Positions 9,177 to 17,541 of a stretch of DNA of 64,000 nucleotides are shown one piece after another. The stretch is taken from the NCBI GenBank assembly GCA_900472485.1, contig UCII01000003.1, positions 27,338 through 91,337 on the forward strand, written 5' to 3'. A program made the position numbers and the translations under genes. The stretch's first letter is position 1, and every line of letters starts with the position of its first letter. The notes below the pieces were generated by a model. It did not search any database. It was not told the DNA's origin and saw only the letters and a list, made by a program, of their open reading frames with translations. The DNA comes from Hyphomicrobiales bacterium (GTDB taxonomy: Bacteria; Pseudomonadota; Alphaproteobacteria; Rhizobiales; Rhizobiaceae).

Positions 9177-9743
9177 TCAATTGTTGCCATAGACATCGCC
9201 CGTCGAGGTGACGATGACCCATTTTCCCTCTCGCTGTTCGATCGAGGCCAACCGACTGTTGTCAGGCAAAACAGATCCGACTCGCACGACATACATGCCG
9301 GTGTCGTCCTCGATCAGCGCGCGGCCATTGGCGACATGCAGCAGTTGGAAGGCAGACTTGCCGGGAAACGGCTGCTGATCGGCCGGCTGCCCCTTGTCGT
9401 CCTCACGGCCGGCATTGCTGACCGTCGCCGTCGTCAACGGATCGGGAATCAAATCTTTCGGCTGGTCAGGATTCTTGTTGACCATGGCGAGCGGCGACAC
9501 GCTGACGATCGCGCGGCCAGGCCAGTTCGGCAAATCGCGGGTGCGATCGCCTTCGGCCACCTGAATGCCGAACTTGTCCGGGTTCAGAAAGACGTACCAG
9601 GGGAAGAAGGCAGAGGCGCCGGCAAGCGCCAGTCCCGTAAAGGCCAGAGCCTTGTCCGCAACGGTTCGCCTTCTCGCCGATTTCGGCGGGGCGACCGGTT
9701 CGTCAGCGTCGGATTCTTTCACTTCTGGCCCCTTTTTCGGCAT
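9177..9743 (-). CDS. Conserved flagellar-operon protein, single membrane anchor
   Basis: I do not recognise a characterised function. The 188-residue product has a charged, Pro-rich cytoplasmic N-terminus (1-33), one hydrophobic segment (about 34-54, AFTGLALAGASAFFPWYVFL) and a soluble, presumably periplasmic remainder. The C-terminal part (FQLLHVANGRALIEDDTGMYVVRVGSVLPDNSRLASIEQREGKWVIVTS region) has the alternating pattern of a small beta-domain. It sits between fliI and flgB on the same strand, so a motility or basal-body role is likely by position. Start choice: the frame extends to a TTG at 9776, but the ATG at 9743 fits the hydrophilic start better; neither has a strong ribosome site. 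Confidence 0.75.
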   Translation of the reverse strand: MPKKGPEVKESDADEPVAPPKSARRRTVADKALAFTGLALAGASAFFPWYVFLNPDKFGIQVAEGDRTRDLPNWPGRAIVSVSPLAMVNKNPDQPKDLIPDPLTTATVSNAGREDDKGQPADQQPFPGKSAFQLLHVANGRALIEDDTGMYVVRVGSVLPDNSRLASIEQREGKWVIVTSTGDVYGNN

Positions 9744-9806
9744 GACATTCGGCGATATCCGGCAGGCTGCGGACAAGGAAAATCGAGGTAGTGCTGTGCA
9801 TGACCA

Positions 9807-11192
9807 TCACTTGGCTCTGGCGGGAACACCGCTCGAAGCGTTTCTGAGGGCCGTCGCAAGATCGGTGAACGCATCCGCCGACGGCTCTTCGCCCGGCGTC
9901 TGCTTCAGTATGTCGTAGATGATCGGCACCTGACGCACGGCGATATCGAGATCGGCGTCGGCTCCCTGGCGATAGCCGCCGATCAGGCGCAGGTCGCGCG
10001 TTTCCTCGTAGCGGTGTACCAGCGCCTTCAGGCGAGAAACCAGCTTCTCCTGATCCGAGGTCCAGGCCTTGCGGGCAAGACGCGAGACGGATGCGAGCGG
10101 ATCGATCGGCGGATAGCGCCCCTCCTCGGCAAGGCTGCGCTGCAGGACGATGTGACCGTCGAGAATGCCTCGGGTGGAATCGGCGATGGGATCGTTATGA
10201 TTGTCGCCATCGACGAGGATGGAAATTATGGCGGTGATGGTGCCGGTCCCCTCCGGTCCCGGGCCTGCCCGCTCGAGAAGGCGTGGCAACTCGGTAAAGA
10301 CGGATGCCGGATAGCCGCGTGCGATCGGCGGCTCGCCGGAGGCAGTCGCCACTTCGCGGATGGCATGGGCAAAACGGGTGACGCTGTCGACGATCAGAAG
10401 AACGTTATCGCCTTTGTCGCGGAAATGTTCGGCGATGGTGATGGCCGAGAGCGGCGCCATCTTGCGCAGCATCGGGCTCTCGTCGCTGGTCGCAACGACG
10501 GCGACCGATTTCTGCATGTGGGAACCCAGCGTATCCTCGATAAATTCGCGCACTTCGCGGCCGCGTTCGCCGACGAGCGCGATCACCACCTTGTCGAAGG
10601 CTTCGGCTCTCGCCAGCATCGACAGCAGCGTCGACTTGCCGACGCCGGAGCCGGCGAAGATGCCGAGGCGCTGACCAAGGCAGAGCGGCGAGAAGATATC
10701 GATGGCACGGACGCCGGTCTTGAAACCGGTTTCGACGCGCTTGCGCGTCATCGACGGCGGGGCCGTGTTGGAGATCGAACGTGCTTCGAGACCCGCGGTC
10801 AGCGGTCCCAGCCCATCGATCGGCTCGCCGAGCGAGTTGATCGTGCGGCCGCACCAGCTGTCATCGGGCGCGATGCGGAAGGCACCTTTACGGATGATGG
10901 TGTCCTGGATACCGATCGGTTCGCCCGGCTCGATCGGACAGACATAGGTGAGATCAGGTTCGACGCGGACGACTTCGCCGAGGTGGACGCCCGTCGGCGA
11001 TCGATGCGCGACGAAATCGCCGAGGCGCACCTGCCTGGAAAGGCCGGCAACCGTATAGTGTCCGGCAGCGATGGTGCGCACATGACCGCCATGGGCCACG
11101 GCATTCTCCGCCATCGCATACTGGCCCGCCAGTACGGCCATATGCGAAAGCTTCAGCGACACCGCGCCCTCCGGCAACCGATCCTCGACCAT
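9807..11192 (-). CDS. fliI: Flagellum-specific export ATPase FliI
   Basis: Cytoplasmic ATPase of the flagellar type III export apparatus, which energises substrate unloading. It has 461 residues. An F1-beta-like N-terminal barrel is followed by the catalytic domain with Walker A GSGVGKST (181-188), Walker B LLIVD (265-269) and the ALVGERGREVREF motif, plus the family sequence GTITAIISILVDGDNHNDPIAD and a C-terminal helical part. Length and motifs are canonical. It follows flgF by 12 bases. fliH and fliJ are not recognisable beside it, although the unnamed downstream gene occupies the place fliJ has in some other bacteria. Confidence 0.97.
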   Translation of the reverse strand: MVEDRLPEGAVSLKLSHMAVLAGQYAMAENAVAHGGHVRTIAAGHYTVAGLSRQVRLGDFVAHRSPTGVHLGEVVRVEPDLTYVCPIEPGEPIGIQDTIIRKGAFRIAPDDSWCGRTINSLGEPIDGLGPLTAGLEARSISNTAPPSMTRKRVETGFKTGVRAIDIFSPLCLGQRLGIFAGSGVGKSTLLSMLARAEAFDKVVIALVGERGREVREFIEDTLGSHMQKSVAVVATSDESPMLRKMAPLSAITIAEHFRDKGDNVLLIVDSVTRFAHAIREVATASGEPPIARGYPASVFTELPRLLERAGPGPEGTGTITAIISILVDGDNHNDPIADSTRGILDGHIVLQRSLAEEGRYPPIDPLASVSRLARKAWTSDQEKLVSRLKALVHRYEETRDLRLIGGYRQGADADLDIAVRQVPIIYDILKQTPGEEPSADAFTDLATALRNASSGVPARAK

Positions 11193-11204
11193 GACAAGTC
11201 CTCT

Positions 11205-11939
11205 TTACTGGCTACCGCCGAGGGTCTTGATGGCGTCGGTAAGCGTGCCTTCACTGCTGCTGGTGAGCGTGCTGATATTGTCGAAGGCACGGCTGACCTC
11301 GATCAGATTGGTCATTTCTCGCATGCCGTTGACGTTGGAGTTTTCGAGATAACCCTGTGCAATGCCGATATTCGAGCGGTCGATGACAGGCTGTGGCGTA
11401 TCGGTCGGCAGGATGCCGCTGTTTTCGTAGCGCAGGAAGCCCTTGCTGACGTCGGCGCTATAAAGGCCGATCTGACCCATGCTGCGGCCATTCTGCGTGA
11501 TCGTGCCGTTCGACGCGACGCTCGGCGGACCGCCAGCGGGGTCGAGCTGGATCGGCGCACCGCCAGGATCGAGGACCGGGAAGCCACGCGTGGAAACCAG
11601 CGCGCCGCTTTCGGTCATGGTGAAGCGGCCGTCGCGGCTCAACACCAGGCCGGCCGGCGTGTTCATGCCGAAATAGGCGTCGCCCTTGACGGCGAAATCG
11701 AAGAGATTGCCGGTGTTCTGAAGTTCGCCATTGTCGGTGGAAAGATAATCGTTGCCCTGCGAGACGAAGGCGACCTTGGCGTTGAGCTTGTTTTGCGTAT
11801 TGCTGAGGACCTGATCGAACTTGACCTCGGTACCACGGAAACCCGTCGTATTCACGTTGGCCAAATTGTCGGCGATCGTCGTCAGACGCCGCTCGAGCGC
11901 CATCTGGGACGATAGCGCGACATAAATACCAGACTGCAT
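11205..11939 (-). CDS. flgF: Proximal rod protein FlgF
   Basis: Rod subunit of the flagellar basal body and first gene of the long minus-strand operon. Its 244 residues start MQSGIYVALSSQMALERRLTTIADNLANVNTTGFRGTEVKFDQ and end NVNGMREMTNLIEVSRAFDNISTLTSSSEGTLTDAIKTLGG, the FlgF/FlgG pattern. An in-frame TTG six bases upstream is excluded because GGAGG lies nine bases before the ATG and only three before the TTG. It is divergent from motA. Confidence 0.95.
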   Translation of the reverse strand: MQSGIYVALSSQMALERRLTTIADNLANVNTTGFRGTEVKFDQVLSNTQNKLNAKVAFVSQGNDYLSTDNGELQNTGNLFDFAVKGDAYFGMNTPAGLVLSRDGRFTMTESGALVSTRGFPVLDPGGAPIQLDPAGGPPSVASNGTITQNGRSMGQIGLYSADVSKGFLRYENSGILPTDTPQPVIDRSNIGIAQGYLENSNVNGMREMTNLIEVSRAFDNISTLTSSSEGTLTDAIKTLGGSQ

Positions 11940-12162
11940 TTTCAACGCCCTCCGGACATTGGAGAATAACGGGAAAGGAAACGCCGTCGGCGCTCCTACA
12001 TTTCGTTAGCGGGGCATGGATGCCCTTACCCGCCATCCTGCAGGGCTTGGCTTGTGCGAAGCTGACAAGGCAAAAAGGACGTTCAGAGGCCCATCGAACA
12101 GCCTCACGCAAGGCAGGTCCCCTAGTTCATCGTATGAAGCAACGTTCAGGTGTGGACCGACG
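11940..12162. promoter_or_regulatory. Divergent promoter region flgF / motA
   Basis: These 223 bp separate the starts of the two main flagellar operons and so should contain both promoters. I see no confident consensus -35/-10 pair, no sigma-28-like element and no clear palindrome. The open frame running into motA from 12016 has no ribosome site and is not considered coding. Confidence 0.4.
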
Positions 12163-13035
12163 ATGAATATTATTATCGGATTTGTAGTGACCTGCGGCTG
12201 CATCATAGGCAGCTTCATGGCTATGGGCGGAGACGTAGGCGCGCTGTTCCAGCCCTTCGAATTTGTCATTATCGCAGGCGCCGGTCTCGGCGGCTTCATC
12301 ATGGCCAATCCGATGAAGGTGGTGAAGGATTCGGGCAAGGCGCTCGGAGAGGCCTTCAGCCACAAGGTGCCGAAGGAGCGCGACTATCTCGACACGCTCG
12401 GTGTGCTCTACGCCCTGATGCGCGACCTGCGCACCAAGTCGCGCAACGAGATCGAAGCCCATATCGACAACCCGGATGAATCGACGATCTTCAAGGCCGC
12501 TCCGACGGTTCTGAAGAACAAGGATCTGACGGCTTTCATCTGCGACTATGTCCGTCTCATCATCATTGGCAATGCCCGCTCGCACGAGATCGAGGCGCTG
12601 ATGGACGAAGAGCTCGAGACGATGCAGCACGACAAGATGAAGCCTTATCACGCGATCACGATCATGGGCGATTCTTTCCCGGCGATCGGTATCGTCGCCG
12701 CCGTTCTCGGCGTCATCAAGGCGATGAGCCACATCAACGAATCACCCGAGGTGCTCGGCCACCTCATCGGTTCGGCGCTGGTCGGCACCTTCCTCGGCAT
12801 CATCCTGTCCTATTCCGTCTGCGCGCCGCTGGTCTCCCAGATCAAGGTCGTGCGCAACAAGCAGCACCGCCTCTACGTCATCGTGAAGCAGACGCTGCTT
12901 GCCTACATGAACGGATCCGTGCCGCAGGTGGCACTCGAATACGGCCGCAAGACCATCTCCTCCTACGAGCGCCCCTCGATCGATGCGGTCGAGCAGGAAA
13001 TGATGAACCCCGGCGGTGAAAGCAAGGCAGCCTGA
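12163..13035 (+). CDS. motA: Flagellar stator protein MotA
   Basis: Proton-channel stator subunit that, with MotB, drives flagellar rotation. The 290 residues give four membrane segments (about 1-21, 33-51, 165-190 and 197-220). A large charged cytoplasmic loop between segments 2 and 3 ([14 protein letters not shown] region) is where MotA contacts FliG, and [15 protein letters not shown] opens segment 3. The first in-frame ATG with the family N-terminus is at 12163, with weak AGGTG upstream. It leads the fliM-fliN-fliG-flhB operon; motB is not adjacent. Confidence 0.96.
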   Translation: MNIIIGFVVTCGCIIGSFMAMGGDVGALFQPFEFVIIAGAGLGGFIMANPMKVVKDSGKALGEAFSHKVPKERDYLDTLGVLYALMRDLRTKSRNEIEAHIDNPDESTIFKAAPTVLKNKDLTAFICDYVRLIIIGNARSHEIEALMDEELETMQHDKMKPYHAITIMGDSFPAIGIVAAVLGVIKAMSHINESPEVLGHLIGSALVGTFLGIILSYSVCAPLVSQIKVVRNKQHRLYVIVKQTLLAYMNGSVPQVALEYGRKTISSYERPSIDAVEQEMMNPGGESKAA

Positions 13036-13040
13036 CGACC

Positions 13041-13985
13041 ATGAGCCAGCAATCCGCGCACAGGGCACAAACGATGGACCGCACCCTTTTTGCCAAGCTC
13101 ACGGGCAATCTCGGCGATCAGGCGACGCTTGCAAAACTCGGCACAGCCTTCGCCCAGGTCTATGCCGAATTCCTGCCCGACGTCATCAAGAGCGAGACGG
13201 GCCTTGATATCAACATCGCCTATGCCGGCTGTCAGTCCGGCTCGATGAACGAGCTGATCGCCGGGCTTGGCGGCGGCCACGCCTTGGTCAACGGTTCGCT
13301 GCGCAACTGGGCGCCGAATTTCATTCTCGGCTGCGGCGCCGGCTTCATCATGACGCTGATGGAGCATATGCTGGGCGCGCGCGCCGAAGATATGGAAGCG
13401 CCTGTCGCCCGATCGCTTTCAGTGATCGAACTCGATCTTTCCGTCATGGTCTTCGAAAAGATCGCTAAAGTGCTCCGCTCGGCAGTGAATGCAGCCGGCG
13501 GTTTCGAGCCCTACCTCGATCCACCCTACAATATCGAGGACCGCCCGGCCGCCATCGGTGACAACGGTAACGATTTTGCCGCCGCGATTACGATGACGAT
13601 CTCGCTTGGCAAGTCGATTTCGCAGATCGTTATCATCGCACCCCAACGAGATCTGCTGCGCACCGTCGTCAGCACGCCTCGCGCCAAGAACCCGACAGCC
13701 GCTTCCCAGGCATGGTCGGAGCAGCTCAGCGAGCAGGTCCGTCGCTCGCAGGTGACGCTCGATGCGCGAATCCGGTTGGAATCGCTGACGCTCGACACCA
13801 TTTCCAAGCTCGCGGTCGGCGATATCATTCCCTTCATGGACACCGGCGATGTCCGCGTCGAAGTCAGCGCCAACAGCAAAGACCTTTACATCTGCGAATT
13901 CGGCCGCTCTGGCGAAAATTATACGGTGCGCGTCAAGGACAACGTCAATTCCGACGACGAGCTTCTCAGACACTTGATGAATTGA
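13041..13985 (+). CDS. fliM: Flagellar motor switch protein FliM (divergent)
   Basis: C-ring protein that receives phospho-CheY and transmits the signal to FliG. The 314-residue product has a CheC-like middle region (about 35-215) and a C-terminal SpoA/FliN-like domain (about 235-310, LTLDTISKLAVGDIIPFMDTGDVRVEV). The N-terminus (MSQQSAHRAQTMDRTLFAKL) lacks the LSQxEIDALL peptide that binds CheY-P in enteric FliM. Rhizobial FliM proteins are known to be divergent, and S. meliloti controls motor speed instead of reversing rotation. It starts 5 bases after motA and is followed by fliN. Confidence 0.9.
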   Translation: MSQQSAHRAQTMDRTLFAKLTGNLGDQATLAKLGTAFAQVYAEFLPDVIKSETGLDINIAYAGCQSGSMNELIAGLGGGHALVNGSLRNWAPNFILGCGAGFIMTLMEHMLGARAEDMEAPVARSLSVIELDLSVMVFEKIAKVLRSAVNAAGGFEPYLDPPYNIEDRPAAIGDNGNDFAAAITMTISLGKSISQIVIIAPQRDLLRTVVSTPRAKNPTAASQAWSEQLSEQVRRSQVTLDARIRLESLTLDTISKLAVGDIIPFMDTGDVRVEVSANSKDLYICEFGRSGENYTVRVKDNVNSDDELLRHLMN

Positions 13986-14048
13986 TCGGCTGGCGCGTGA
14001 TCCCGCACACGGCAGCTTGAGGCAAGTTTCAACTGGAATAGTGATTTC

Positions 14049-14585
14049 ATGGCTACGAAGACGACACAGCAAAGCAGCGAGGAATCGCTGGAGATTTCAA
14101 ACAGCGACGCCGCCCTGGACGAGGCCATCGATGGTCTGCGCGGCGTCCTGAAGAAAGATAACGAAGGCAGTCTGCCTGATTTCGACGCCGACGCATTCGG
14201 CGCGCAAACAGGCACGGATCTTTCCACCTTCGGCGATTTCGGCGACGACAATTCCGCTCCGGCCTTCGATGACGGCGAGTTCGGCGGCGTTTCCGCAGCA
14301 GCCGCACCGGCTGCCCCCGGCAGCGCGCTGACCGCCAATATGGACCTGATCATGGACATCCCGATCGACGTCCAGATCGTGCTCGGCAGCAGCCGCATGC
14401 CGGTGTCCGGCCTGATGAACCTGACTGAGGGCGCCATCATCGCGCTCGACAAGAAGATCGGCGAACCGGTCGAAATTACCGTGAACGGCCGCAAGATCGG
14501 CCGGGGCGAGATTACCGTTCTGGAACATGACGACACCAGATTCGGCATCAAGCTCACTGAAATTTATAACGCGAAGAAAAGCTGA
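14049..14585 (+). CDS. fliN: Flagellar motor switch protein FliN
   Basis: C-ring component that stacks with FliM at the bottom of the rotor. It has 178 residues, of which only the last 80 or so ([56 protein letters not shown]) form the SpoA domain. The first 95 are an acidic, Asp/Ala-rich, low-complexity extension with no enteric counterpart (E. coli FliN is 137). Start at 14049, with GGAAT about 10 bases upstream. It lies between fliM and fliG. Confidence 0.95.
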   Translation: MATKTTQQSSEESLEISNSDAALDEAIDGLRGVLKKDNEGSLPDFDADAFGAQTGTDLSTFGDFGDDNSAPAFDDGEFGGVSAAAAPAAPGSALTANMDLIMDIPIDVQIVLGSSRMPVSGLMNLTEGAIIALDKKIGEPVEITVNGRKIGRGEITVLEHDDTRFGIKLTEIYNAKKS

Positions 14586-14635
14586 ACCCGGCTCAGGATG
14601 AGCCCACTCCCCCTTGCGGGACGGAGACGAAGACC

Positions 14636-15679
14636 ATGATGGACTTTGACGATTTCAGCGGCGCAATCGCCGAGAAACCGTTATCTCAGACTGAAAAGGC
14701 AGCCGCCGTCCTTCTCGCCATGGGCAAGCAAGTGGCGGGACGGCTGCTGAAATACTTCACGCAGAACGAGTTGCAGATGATCATCGCCTCGGCGCAATCG
14801 CTGCGGCTCATTCCGCCGGACGAACTGGCGCAGCTCGTGGCGGAATTCGAAGACCTCTTCACCGAAGGCGCCGGCCTCATGGACAATGCCAAGGCCATCG
14901 AGAGCATTCTCGAGGAAGGCCTGACGCCGGATGAGGTCGACAGCCTGCTTGGCCGCCGTACCGCCTTCCAGGCCTACGAGACGTCCATCTGGGATCGCCT
15001 GGGTGAAGCCGATCCGGTCTTCGTTGCCAAGTTCTTCCTGCGCGAGCATCCTCAGACGATCGCCTATGTGCTCTCCATGATGCCTTCGGCCTTCGGTGCG
15101 AAGATCCTGCTGCAGCTCCCTGAAGCCCAGCGCGCCGACATCATGAACCGCACCGTCAATATCAAGGATGTCAGCCCCAAGGCTGCTCAGATCATCGAGA
15201 ACCGCGTTCTCGGACTGATGGCCGAGATCGACGCCGAACGCAATGCGTCCGGTTCCACGAAGGTTGCCGACCTGATGAACGAACTCGACAAGCCGGTGGT
15301 CGATACCCTGCTGAGCTCGCTGGAATCGATCAACAAGGAATCGGTCGAGAAGGTTCGCCCGAAGATCTTCCTGTTCGACGATCTCACCCGCATGCCGCAG
15401 CCGAGCCGCGTCCTGCTGCTCAACGACATCGCCGCCGACATCCTGACGATGGCGCTGCGGGGATCGGGCAACGAAATCCGCGAGATCGTGCTGTCCTCGA
15501 TCAGCCCGCGTCAGCGCCGCATGATCGAATCCGACCTGCAGATGGGCAATGCCGGCATCAATCCGCGCGAAATCGCGATTGCCCGGCGTGCCATCGCCCA
15601 GGAAGCCATTCGTCTGGCCAACTCCGGCCAGATCGAGCTCAAGGCCAAGGAAAATACGCCTGTGGAAGAAGCCGCATAA
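14636..15679 (+). CDS. fliG: Flagellar motor switch protein FliG
   Basis: Rotor protein that contacts MotA to generate torque. The 347 residues comprise an N-terminal domain binding FliF (1-105), a middle domain with the signature EHPQ (137-140) and a C-terminal torque domain (about 220-335) with the charged helix around DDLTRMP...MALRGSGNEIREIVLSSISPRQRRMIESDL. Two ATG codons occur in tandem (14636, 14639); GGAG about 9 bases upstream favours the first. It is followed by a mosaic repeat and flhB. Confidence 0.96.
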   Translation: MMDFDDFSGAIAEKPLSQTEKAAAVLLAMGKQVAGRLLKYFTQNELQMIIASAQSLRLIPPDELAQLVAEFEDLFTEGAGLMDNAKAIESILEEGLTPDEVDSLLGRRTAFQAYETSIWDRLGEADPVFVAKFFLREHPQTIAYVLSMMPSAFGAKILLQLPEAQRADIMNRTVNIKDVSPKAAQIIENRVLGLMAEIDAERNASGSTKVADLMNELDKPVVDTLLSSLESINKESVEKVRPKIFLFDDLTRMPQPSRVLLLNDIAADILTMALRGSGNEIREIVLSSISPRQRRMIESDLQMGNAGINPREIAIARRAIAQEAIRLANSGQIELKAKENTPVEEAA

Positions 15680-15717
15680 GCGCGACGCGACTCAGCTAAA
15701 ACGTCATAGACTGACAA

Positions 15718-15820
15718 GCTCTACGGCGCCGCGCGTCCCATGTGACGCGCAAGGGTCGCCGTAGCACTTTAAGTCTGCTGCATAATTCCTCAAATCGATT
15801 CCGATTTGAGGAATTATGCC
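15718..15820. repeat. RIME-like mosaic palindromic element between fliG and flhB
   Basis: Two strong palindromes sit in tandem. The first is nested: CTACGGCG (15721-15728) pairs with CGCCGTAG (15757-15764), and inside it GCGCGTC (15731-15737) pairs with GACGCGC (15744-15750). The second is a perfect 18-bp stem, 15780-15797 with 15802-15819, and a 4-base loop. The roughly 100 bp size and two-palindrome layout match the intergenic mosaic elements described for rhizobia (RIME1 type). This is my recognition of the layout, not a database result. It lies in the fliG-flhB spacer and would form two hairpins in the shared transcript. Confidence 0.75.
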
Positions 15821-15872
15821 GAGGGCTGCGCATGATGCGCGGCCTCTTTCCGTTTCGTAAAGGGCAGCTGCT

Positions 15873-16952
15873 TTGGCTGACGAAGACAAGGACAGTAAAA
15901 CAGAAAAACCGACGGAGAAAAAACTCCGCGATACGATCGAGAAGGGCAATGTCCCTCACTCCAGGGAAGCAACGCTCTTTGCTTCCATGCTCGCGACGGT
16001 CATCTACGTCACCTTCTTTCTACCCGAGCGCATGGGCCGCATGGGCGAGGTTCTGCGCGACCTCTTCGAAAAGCCGGATCAATGGCAGCTGGAGACAGGC
16101 CCCGATGCCATCTCGCTGTTTACGCGTATAGGCTGGGAAATCGGCAACATGGTGCTGCCGGCCGTGGTGCTCTTCTTCACCTTCGGTATCGGCGCCTCAA
16201 TCTTCCAGAATCTGCCGACCCCCGTTCTCGAACGCATCCGGCCACAGTTTTCGCGCATATCGCCGGCGAAAGGTTTCACGCGCATTTTCAGCGCGACCGG
16301 CATGGTGGAGTTCGGCAAATCCCTCGCGAAAATCGTGCTGGTCGGCATCGTGATGTTTTTCGTCCTGCGGAGCCAGTATTTCCATGCGATCGATTCGATG
16401 GTGTCGGACCCGCAGACCATCTTCGTGCGCCTGTCGACGATCGTTCAGCGTATCCTGGTCATCGTGCTGATGGCGACCGTGGTCGTCGGCGTTGCCGACC
16501 TGTTGTGGAGCCGACACCATTGGTTTGACCAATTGAAGATGACGAAGCAGGAGATCAAGGACGAGCACAAGCAGTCGCAGGGTGACCCGATCGTCAAGTC
16601 TCGCCAGCGCTCGATCGCACGCGACCGCGCCCGCCGGCGCATGATGAAGCAGGTGCCGCGAGCCACTCTCGTCATCGCCAACCCGACTCACTTCGCCGTC
16701 GCGCTACGCTATGTGCGCGAGGAAAACGATGCCCCTGTCGTCGTCGCCAAAGGCCAGGATCTGATTGCGTTGAAAATCAGGGAGATAGCCGAGGCCAACA
16801 ATATTCCCGTTTTCGAAGACCCGCCGCTCGCACGCTCCATGTTTGCGCAAGTCTCGGTTGATAGCGTCATACCGTCAGTATTTTACAAGGCTGTCGCAGA
16901 ACTCATCCATCGGATCTATGCCGCGCAGTCGAATAGAAAACGGGTACGATAA
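15873..16952 (+). CDS. flhB: Flagellar export switch protein FlhB
   Basis: Inner-membrane export-gate protein that switches substrate class from rod/hook to filament. It has 359 residues: a charged N-terminus ([22 protein letters not shown], typical of FlhB), four membrane segments between about 33 and 212, and a cytoplasmic tail with the autocleavage motif NPTH (270-273). The start is TTG at 15873, preceded by AAAGGG; no in-frame ATG fits the family N-terminus. The RIME-like element ends about 50 bases upstream. Confidence 0.95.
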   Translation: MADEDKDSKTEKPTEKKLRDTIEKGNVPHSREATLFASMLATVIYVTFFLPERMGRMGEVLRDLFEKPDQWQLETGPDAISLFTRIGWEIGNMVLPAVVLFFTFGIGASIFQNLPTPVLERIRPQFSRISPAKGFTRIFSATGMVEFGKSLAKIVLVGIVMFFVLRSQYFHAIDSMVSDPQTIFVRLSTIVQRILVIVLMATVVVGVADLLWSRHHWFDQLKMTKQEIKDEHKQSQGDPIVKSRQRSIARDRARRRMMKQVPRATLVIANPTHFAVALRYVREENDAPVVVAKGQDLIALKIREIAEANNIPVFEDPPLARSMFAQVSVDSVIPSVFYKAVAELIHRIYAAQSNRKRVR

Positions 16953-16957
16953 ACCAA

Positions 16958-17398
16958 ATGAAAAAATGCCCCTACTCTGCCCAGCGTGAACAAATACTAG
17001 CCGAAGCCATCAGCCCGGTCGCAAGCGAGTTGCGCCTCCTCGATGCCGCCGATCTGATCTCGCTGCTGCGCTTCGAACGATACGGCAATCTCGATGACCT
17101 CGTCGCCTCGGCCGCCGAGCTCTATTTTCTTCCGGGCGTGGTCAATTTCGGGCTCGGCGGCGACTACAAGCTCGATTGGGGCGGGCCGGCGGAAGTCACG
17201 CTCGATCTGGAGATCAAGCCGCGGGGCGTCACCATCTACGCCAAGCTTTCGCTCGCGGATCATCATGCGGGCATCGAGATCAACCACATTGCTTTCGACA
17301 AGGCCTCCGTCGATCCCGACGAGAACACGGCACTGCTCGCCCGCAGCCTAAGGGACGCGCGTTACGTCGTCCGCGGCGAGGCCGCACACGCATTCTGA
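16958..17398 (+). CDS. Conserved protein downstream of flhB, function unknown
   Basis: I do not recognise a named family. The 146-residue protein is soluble, with no signal peptide or membrane segment: a helical first third (ILAEAISPVASELRLLDAADLISLLRFERYGNLDDLVASAAELYF) and a beta-rich remainder (VTLDLEIKPRGVTIYAKLSLADHHAGIEINHIAFD). It starts 5 bases after the flhB stop, so it is almost certainly the last gene of the motA-flhB operon. Codon use resembles its neighbours. A motility role is inferred from position only. Confidence 0.8.
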   Translation: MKKCPYSAQREQILAEAISPVASELRLLDAADLISLLRFERYGNLDDLVASAAELYFLPGVVNFGLGGDYKLDWGGPAEVTLDLEIKPRGVTIYAKLSLADHHAGIEINHIAFDKASVDPDENTALLARSLRDARYVVRGEAAHAF

Positions 17399-17435
17399 CG
17401 AAGTCCTTTTTCAAAAATCGGCAAAGTGATTCGCG

Positions 17436-17474
17436 AGAGCGGCGTGCATCCGGCAGAAACCGGACCGCCGCTCT
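17436..17474. terminator. Hairpin after flhB operon, convergent with visR
   Basis: A 9-bp stem (AGAGCGGCG, 17436-17444, with its complement at 17466-17474) encloses a second small TCCGG/CCGGA hairpin. It lies in the 143 bp between the convergent ends of the flhB operon and visR. T-runs are poor (ATTCGTTTGTT), so termination is plausible but not certain. Confidence 0.4.
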
Positions 17475-17541
17475 ATTCGTTTGTTCGGTAACCTGTCGCA
17501 GGTGATTTCGTCTTGCGGCAATGCCCCAAGGCGCCGCTATC

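Noticed and set aside
10014..11915. Plus-strand 633-codon frame opposite fliI and flgF
   Set aside because: It crosses two confidently identified genes in antisense and has the composition of a shadow frame.
12016..12162. N-terminal extension of MotA by 49 codons
   Set aside because: Hydrophilic, with no ribosome site, and unlike MotA family N-termini; the membrane protein clearly begins at 12163.
15696..15959. Minus-strand frames running through the RIME-like element
   Set aside because: They read through palindromes and into flhB antisense; palindromic DNA often leaves open frames on both strands.
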